A DNA stretch of 64,000 nucleotides from Paramacrobiotus metropolitanus. Taxonomy: Eukaryota; Tardigrada; Eutardigrada; Parachela; Macrobiotidae. The notes under the pieces are model-generated. The model ran no database searches, was not told where the DNA came from, and was given only the letters and a program-made list of their open reading frames with translations. Shown here in pieces: positions 61,611 to 64,000 of this stretch. How positions within the stretch are numbered: the stretch's first letter is position 1; each line of letters starts with the position of its first letter. Both the position numbers and the translations under genes were made by a program. Location: NCBI RefSeq assembly GCF_019649055.1, contig NW_026570277.1, positions 496,001 to 560,000 of the forward strand. The letters run 5' to 3'.

Positions 61611-64000
61611 ATGTCTGCACCAAAACGAAGTAGTGGTCTTGATCGGCTTTTTGGGAATAAAGGCTTAAGCAGAACTTCTTATTATCGAAGAAAAGTTGCG
61701 AGTTTTCCTGGTCTGGATGCTCAACAGTTGCAGAGCCCACAGCGACCCATTGAGGTAAGCACATAATAAATAAAAATGATAAAAATTTCGGTAAACGATT
61801 TATGGTAATTGCTCAGCACTTAATACTTTTTTACCCTGCAGTAGTTTATTGTTTTTAACTAGGGCGCATCAGAGCATGATTGCATGTCGACATGCAGCAC
61901 TGCTGTTCGCAATTTCAGCCACAACGATGTAGTTGGCTCTGATGCTGAAGATCTGATTGAAGCAGAACCAGATTTAACAGCGCTATACAACAGAGAAGGA
62001 GAAAGCAACTTTGAGAAGGTTTTATCGTTTTTACGTATATCTCGGAAACATCGGATGTCCCGCATCCAGCTGGATGCGATGCTGAAGTTTTTTGGTCAGA
62101 TATCCGGACAGGAATTTCCCGACAATCTTTATAAGTTAGACAAGATCTTGCAACCACACCTGCTACCAGCCGAAAAGCATTTTTATTGTCCTGCTCATGG
62201 AAATTATATTGGAGAAGATTCTTCTTTGATCGAGCCATTGTCCTGTACAAGCGCTGATTGCGAGTCGACTCGCAAAACGAAAAAAGAGCTGGAGGATATC
62301 GGTGGCGTTTTCTACGTGTTCCCCATGTTGGAAAGCATAACAAGATATCTGAGCCTTCAGAAAAATAGAAGTGAAGTTTTCTCAAGGAAGCCGCAGGACA
62401 CGCGCATGTTGGACGTTCAAGATGGAAAGCGATACAAAGAGCTACTTGTTGGGGCCGCCGATTTAACAATTACGTTTCATATGGATTCTGGAAACGTCTT
62501 CGGGATTGGCGGCAGTGAAAACGGCTGCGTGACAATTTTCGACTATCTGATTAATGAACTTCCGCCAAGAAAGCGGTACCGTCGGCCATTTTTGTATGCC
62601 ATTGCAGTGGGAAAGATCCAGCCGAGTTCGCAGATTTTGCTTCAATTATTTACGACTGAGTGCAAGCGCCTTTGTGTGTCGACACACAATACTTTTAGAA
62701 TTATCCCTGCATTGTTTATTGCTGATGCCGTTGCAAGGATGGATGCTATGCTCCACGTATCATTCTTAGCGGAGTACGGCTGCACTTACTGCCTGCATCC
62801 TGGTGAAATTGTAGCTGGGGTCCGTGTGTATCCTTGCGGTGTGGGTGGAGCATTTATACTGAAGACTAAATCAGTGTATTTGGAATCTTCGAAGGATGCA
62901 GTACGTGACGGACACCCTGTTACGGGCTGCAACGGACCTTCCCAAATACTGCGGTTAACGTCGATCGATCCCTCTATGTCATGTCCACCCGATGTACTTC
63001 ACGCAATATGCCTGGGACAAATGAAGAAAATTCTACAGTACTGGACGAAAGATAGCATGAAGTCTTTGGCAGCATATGCTGCAATGTCAGACGAAAGGAA
63101 AAAAGTGTTAAACAATGCTCGCCTTGTGGAGGTCGACCTCCAAATTTCAAGAATTAAGTTTCCATCTGAATTTTCCCGCTCCATTCCACCTCTTTCAGCA
63201 AGCGGATACTACCACGGTACTGAATATCTCAATCTGCTGCTGTACGGCGCATTTTACGTCTTCGATGGCCAAGTGCCTCATGTCCTATACGAAAATTTAA
63301 TGGATCTTGTAATGGCTGTGCACCTTTTGTTAACGGATCACCAACTGTATCACGGAAATTTGCAAGAACATTCCGAATTGGTGCGGAAACTTGTGGAGAA
63401 GTTTTCTGGGCAATTCGAAAAACTGTATGGAAAACGCAAAATGCTGTACAATACGCACCAGTTAAATCATTTTGCACAAGCGCTGTGTAACTGGGGTCCA
63501 GCCTACCAATGGTCAACTTTCTATGCCGAGGATTTCTTAGGCCAGCTGAACCGTTCGGTCCATGGAAGCACGGATGTTTGCTCACAAATTATTCGAAACT
63601 ATCAGCACATCGAGTTGTTGCGACGATATGAAGATAACATTTCCAAAGCGGTGTTGAGCCATCATGGAGCAAAATATCACTTTGCGGGTCGACCCGCAGA
63701 AAAACCCCCGCTTTTATCAAAGGAAGAAGCGGCGATTTTGAACTTTCTTGCTGCAGATGAAGTGCCAGCAACTCTTCAGTTTTATAGCGCAGTTGTCAGA
63801 GATGACAATGTGATTTTTGAGTGCCGAGGATATGGAAAAAAAATCCGTAGGATCAACAGTTGGATTCAAACTGTTGCCCATGAAGTGGCACAGCTCCTTG
63901 TGTTTTTTTACGACGCGGATGCCCATATTTTCGGAGCGGTTGTTGACATCATCCCGAGTGTTGCATTCAAAAAGTTTAAATTGCCTAGCGGAGAAAGCCC
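61611..64000 (+). CDS. En/Spm (CACTA)-like transposase, 3' end beyond the window
   Basis: Exon 1 is 61611-61754 (48 codons, donor gtaagc). Exon 2 opens at 61863 and is still open at 64000, giving 760 residues so far. After a basic N-terminus there is a Cys/His group (FYCPAHG...CTSADC, residues about 150-180). Then LTITFHMDSGNVFG near 250, FIADAVARM near 335 with YGCTYCLHPG after it, DVLHAICLGQMKKIL, an ELxxLLYGAFYVF-like helix, KLYGKRKMLYNTHQLNHFAQ, and GPAYQWSTFYAEDFLGQL near 600. This order matches tnp2-type transposases of animal En/Spm elements; D255, D336 and E602 (approximate) are candidate DDE residues. Five palindromes are embedded in its coding sequence in differing frames without disrupting it. 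No stop or frameshift is seen, so it may be active. Confidence 0.75.

Larger units (their letters stand above)
57833..63698. repeat. Array of 16 variable-arm palindromes, T-NNNN-GTCGAC-NNNN-A
   Basis: 16-mers start at 57833 (TGGAT), 58364 (TTGAT), 58781 (TTCGG), 59160 (TGTCG, centre GTCAAC), 59505, 59833 and 60141 (TGAAG), 60398 (TGGAA), 60816 (TGCAT, one arm mismatch), 61177 (TGGCT), 61495 and 61881 (TGCAT), 62259 (TGCGA), 62673 (TGTGT), 63127 (TGGAG) and 63683 (TGCGG); left arms in brackets. Fourteen are perfect and two differ by one pair. At 61495 self-complementarity extends to 20 bp, and at 62259 and 62673 to 18 bp. Gaps are 531, 417, 379, 345, 328, 308, 257, 418, 361, 318, 386, 378, 414, 454 and 556 bp. 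Sites lie in introns, exons of both genes and the intergenic region. Confidence 0.97.

Noticed and set aside
61915-62469. 184-codon reverse-strand frame opposite the transposase
   Set aside because: A shadow of the real + strand coding exon, which carries the recognisable transposase motifs.
1-64000. CRISPR arrays, rRNA or tRNA genes
   Set aside because: The repeats found are minisatellites, dispersed motifs or inverted repeats; no spacer-repeat pattern and no tRNA A/B boxes in a foldable arrangement were recognised.

Overview
The window looks like nuclear DNA of an invertebrate animal. Genes have many short exons joined by GT-AG introns, there are several families of eukaryotic DNA transposon, and a secreted glycine-rich peptide gene resembles ecdysozoan effector peptides. 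A tardigrade-like ecdysozoan is my best guess, but the sequence does not prove the species. No rRNA, tRNA or CRISPR array was seen.

Layout. (1) 1-10.8 kb is transposon-rich. A KDZ-type transposase gene (8.7-10.8 kb) and an upstream companion gene are duplicated: 378-2805 and 6729-9172 are near-identical copies. Between them lies a segment crowded with AAAGGTCA motifs that occur in all reading frames and both orientations. (2) 11.0-11.7 kb is a 30-bp minisatellite. (3) 11.8-57.3 kb holds an expanded family of multi-pass membrane proteins that I do not recognise. Each gene has five exons (E1-E5) with fixed intron phases 0, 2, 0, 2. Copies A-F are on the + strand (11.8-39.0 kb) and G-I on the - strand (39.5-57.3 kb), so the two halves converge near 39.3 kb. 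B and E have intact five-exon models. A, C, D, F and I are truncated, chimeric or interrupted. G and H are complete apart from small frameshifts. The introns and spacers contain several inverted-repeat (TIR) elements, one carrying a non-LTR retrotransposon fragment, and the small secreted peptide gene at 29.7-30.4 kb.

(4) 57.8-64.0 kb is the most striking part. It is a large DNA transposon with two divergent genes: a 14-exon - strand gene for a protein with a probable C-terminal BEN domain, and a + strand En/Spm (CACTA)-like transposase that runs off the right edge. Across both genes, in exons, introns and the shared upstream region, sit 16 palindromes of form T-NNNN-GTCGAC-NNNN-A, one every 257-556 bp. 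Fourteen are perfect and two have one mismatched pair. The centre is constant while the arms change from site to site but stay self-complementary, independent of reading frame. BEN domains are known to bind palindromic DNA as dimers, so a working idea is that the BEN protein recognises these sites and partners the transposase. That link is inference.

Many frame breaks in otherwise good exons are single-base, often homopolymer, indels, and each of the two duplicated copies breaks where the other is intact. Some apparent pseudogenes may therefore be consensus errors.
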